DNA of 26,645 bases from CAZZIZ01 sp964654535. GTDB lineage: Bacteria; Bacteroidota; Bacteroidia; Chitinophagales; UBA2359. Made by a program: the position numbers and the translations under genes. Below are positions 24,524 through 26,645 of this stretch, in pieces. The stretch is from contig CAZZIZ010000021.1 of NCBI GenBank assembly GCA_964654535.1, positions 1 through 26,645 of the forward strand, read 5' to 3'. The notes beneath the pieces were generated by a model that worked only from the letters and a program-made list of their open reading frames with translations, ran no database searches and was not told the DNA's origin. How positions within the stretch are numbered: the stretch's first letter is position 1; each line of letters starts with the position of its first letter.

Positions 24524-26443
24524 CTACTTGTTCTTTTTACGCAAAAACTTCAAGAGGCGATTCGTAATATTCAAAAATTCATGTTCGGAGATTGCGCCAA
24601 CCAATATTTCGTCGACGACAACTGGTAAGCAACCAATTTCGTGTTCACGCATTAGTTCGATGGCCTCATTAATAGTGGCTTCTGGCGTGATGGTAATCAT
24701 AGCCTCCACCATGATGTCGCTGACCTTTACATTTTTACTGGTCTTCCACATTGCGTTCTGATTGCGGCGTTTCATCAGCATTCGTTGTGAGATAAGCCCA
24801 ACCAGTTTACCTTGGTCATCTTCGACAGGAACATAACGTAAGTGTTGCTCCTCCATAATGGTTGCCGCCAACTCAATAATGTCGTCTGCACGTACCGTAA
24901 TTAGGTCAACGGACATAAACTCCTCTACGGATAATTCGGTAACCTCACTACCAGCGAGCACATCTAAGTCAGCCAATTTCCATTTGTGAACTGGTTCGTC
25001 CTTGGTTTGGTTTTTCAATATGCAAGCAGTCAATCCCAATACGGCTTCCCCCTTTGAGCTCTCCTTAACCAATCTATTGTAGGAATGCAGCATCCACTTC
25101 GAGCCCGTTTGATCCTTGGCAATACGATCTTTTATCACTCCCAGATATTTATCAATATCCTTTTTGCTGATCTTGGCTTTTTTCAAACCGTCGGCGGCAA
25201 TAGGAAGAAGCTCTTTTTTGAGTAACTCCTTGGCACTAACTTTTTTGCCTTTTAACCATGAGAAGTTTACGTTTAAACCAGAACGACAGGCATTGAAGAA
25301 ATTTGTTTTTGCATCGTCAAACTCCAGTTTGTCGGTTATGTCACCATAATGATCCGTGCCACCATTCAATAAGCCAAGCCACAATGCGGCATTGGCCATT
25401 TCGTCTAGTACCGTAGGGCCAGCGGGCAGCACTCTATTTTCTATGCGCAGGTGTGGTTTGTTATTGGCCACCCCATAGCAACCACGATTCCATCTGTAAA
25501 CCGTCGAGTTATGTAACTGCAATGCGGACAGCATTGGCATTTTTCCCTTGTTCAGTAATTCAAGCGACTTCTCTTTCGAATTTGAGCGTAGCAGAATGCG
25601 AAAACGCATGATGTCCTCTTTGTACATTTCGGTAATAGATTTCTTAACCCACTTATTTCCGAACATAACTCGTGGGCTGCGATTACGCATATGGTGGTCG
25701 CTCATACGTGTATCTACGCTTTGCTGAAAAAGTGCGATACGCGTTTCGTGCCACAAACGCTTTCCAAACAGAAGGGGAGAGTAGGTAGCAACTGCCATGG
25801 CCGGGCCGCAAATTGCCTGAGCCATATTGTACTTGCTCGCAAATTCGTCAGGCTTAGTTTGTAAGTGTACTTGAAAGCCTGTGTTGCAAGCTTCTAACAA
25901 GGGAGTATCGTGTTTGGTTATAAGCTCATCAATGCCAGTAATGTTGAGATCTACCGAGGAACCGCGCATTTTTACCAAACCTTTTATTAAAGCTTTATAG
26001 CGTTCATATGGCGTCATGTTGTTAATACTCATATCGAACTTGCGCACGGTTGGTAGTATACCCGTTAAAATAATATCAGCATCGAAGCCGCGCGCTACTT
26101 TTTGAGCGCGTCGTAGAAGGCTTAAAATTTTCTTATGCATCTGGGAGAGGCAGTCCTTTTTAAATTCTAGTGGCGGAATATTGGCCTCCATGTTGAACTG
26201 CGCCAATTCGGTCGTGAACTGATCGTCGTTGAGGGCTTTGAGCATCTTAAGATTCAGAGAAACTGGTCTGTAGTGCGCATCAACTATGTTGAACTCTTGC
26301 TCGGCACCAATTCGAATTGGGTCGGTTTCGAAAAGTTGTTCCTCAAGCATGCGTTCCATGACTTTGGTGTCAAAGAGAATTCGTTTTACAAAATCTTGCT
26401 CTTCGCGCTTGTTTTTAGGGACTTGTATTTTCACTTTAGCCAT
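24524..26443 (-). CDS. GCS2-like carboxylate-amine ligase fused to two CBS domains
   Basis: A 639-residue protein. Its N-terminal two thirds resembles glutamate-cysteine ligase family 2: RIGAEQEFNIVD (44-55), ELAQFNMEANIPPLEF (79-94), FQVHLQTKPDEF, RIENRVLPAGPTVLDEMANAALWLGLL. The C-terminus has two CBS domains (about 505-562 and 570-632). The first has MSVDLITVRADDIIELA and LRYVPVEDDQGKLVGLIS; the second has MVEAMITITPEATINEA and IGCLPVVVDEILVGAIS. CBS pairs usually bind adenine nucleotides, so ligase activity may be controlled by energy state. The ligated substrate is unknown. It ends in TAG directly followed by the TTG of the aspartoacylase-like gene. That pairing could mean that one enzyme makes, and the other cleaves, an amide-linked acidic amino acid. 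Confidence 0.78.
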   Translation of the reverse strand: MAKVKIQVPKNKREEQDFVKRILFDTKVMERMLEEQLFETDPIRIGAEQEFNIVDAHYRPVSLNLKMLKALNDDQFTTELAQFNMEANIPPLEFKKDCLSQMHKKILSLLRRAQKVARGFDADIILTGILPTVRKFDMSINNMTPYERYKALIKGLVKMRGSSVDLNITGIDELITKHDTPLLEACNTGFQVHLQTKPDEFASKYNMAQAICGPAMAVATYSPLLFGKRLWHETRIALFQQSVDTRMSDHHMRNRSPRVMFGNKWVKKSITEMYKEDIMRFRILLRSNSKEKSLELLNKGKMPMLSALQLHNSTVYRWNRGCYGVANNKPHLRIENRVLPAGPTVLDEMANAALWLGLLNGGTDHYGDITDKLEFDDAKTNFFNACRSGLNVNFSWLKGKKVSAKELLKKELLPIAADGLKKAKISKKDIDKYLGVIKDRIAKDQTGSKWMLHSYNRLVKESSKGEAVLGLTACILKNQTKDEPVHKWKLADLDVLAGSEVTELSVEEFMSVDLITVRADDIIELAATIMEEQHLRYVPVEDDQGKLVGLISQRMLMKRRNQNAMWKTSKNVKVSDIMVEAMITITPEATINEAIELMREHEIGCLPVVVDEILVGAISEHEFLNITNRLLKFLRKKNK

Positions 26444-26534
26444 ACCCTTCTAATTTAATGAATTCAGATAAATGTGTGGCCTTTTGCTTTATGACCGATA
26501 AGAGATTTGAGAATTTTCTTTTTGATTTTATGTT

Positions 26535-26645
26535 GGGCGTGCCCCCAATTGACTTTAATAGTTGGTGAGACACCAACTATTAAAGTCAATTGGGGGCGGG
26601 CTTATCCAGCACTTCGCGTTCGCTCCGGTCTCTTTCTTGTGTCGG
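26535..26645 (+). repeat. Modular structured intergenic repeat, copy 3 (cut by window end)
   Basis: It opens with GGGCGTGCCCCC (26535-26546). The first variable stem is a perfect 27-bp hairpin (26541-26567 with 26571-26597, loop AGA). It is followed by CGGGCTTATCCAGCAC and TTCGCGTTCGCTCCGGTCTC, nearly identical to copy 2. The second stem and closing box lie outside the window. It is upstream of the GCS2/CBS gene, oriented away from it. Confidence 0.8.

Noticed and set aside
26541..26597. Simple rho-independent terminator
   Set aside because: No T run follows the stem on either strand, and the stem is embedded in the repeat box structure.

Overview
This window is chromosomal DNA of a member of the Bacteroidota. 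The signs are a long TonB-dependent receptor with an N-terminal carboxypeptidase-regulatory-like domain, a secreted protein whose C-terminus resembles a Type IX secretion (T9SS) sorting domain, a PorV-like outer-membrane protein, promoters of the Bacteroidota TAnnTTTG type, and few Shine-Dalgarno sequences. A marine flavobacterial or saprospiral lineage is plausible, but the genus cannot be fixed. No plasmid, phage, CRISPR, tRNA or rRNA signal was seen.

Layout. 1-275: a structured repeat copy and the pdxA terminator. 276-2784 (minus): an M17 leucyl aminopeptidase translationally coupled to pdxA. 2861-4553 (plus): rsmA overlapping a D-2-hydroxyacid dehydrogenase. 4684-14043 (plus): a three-gene surface locus of TonB-dependent receptor, 1486-residue secreted protein and PorV-like barrel, closed by a terminator. 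14118-14986 (plus): greA overlapping a HIT hydrolase, then a second repeat copy. 15382-17031: two convergent genes of unknown function. 17121-17270: a third, divergent repeat copy just downstream of ruvC (minus). 17870-19706 (plus): a YbhN/AglD-type membrane protein overlapping a DUF3108 protein, whose 3' end overlaps convergent hemA (minus). 21149-23869 (plus): a DUF1800/DUF1501 pair running into a 100-N assembly gap. 23970-26443 (minus): a GCS2-like/CBS protein followed with no spacer by a zinc M14/aspartoacylase-like gene that enters the gap from the other side. 26535-end: a fourth repeat copy, cut by the window end.

The most interesting non-coding signals are two. One is a modular repeat with conserved boxes and variable hairpins; three of its four copies sit just 3' of a gene in that gene's orientation, and both ends of the window fall in or next to a copy. 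The other is a helically phased array of four ATTGTCA heptamers, made of two tandem 20-bp units, upstream of hemA. The most interesting coding signals are the receptor/T9SS/PorV locus and the in-frame TAG-TTG junction between the GCS2/CBS gene and the aspartoacylase-like gene.
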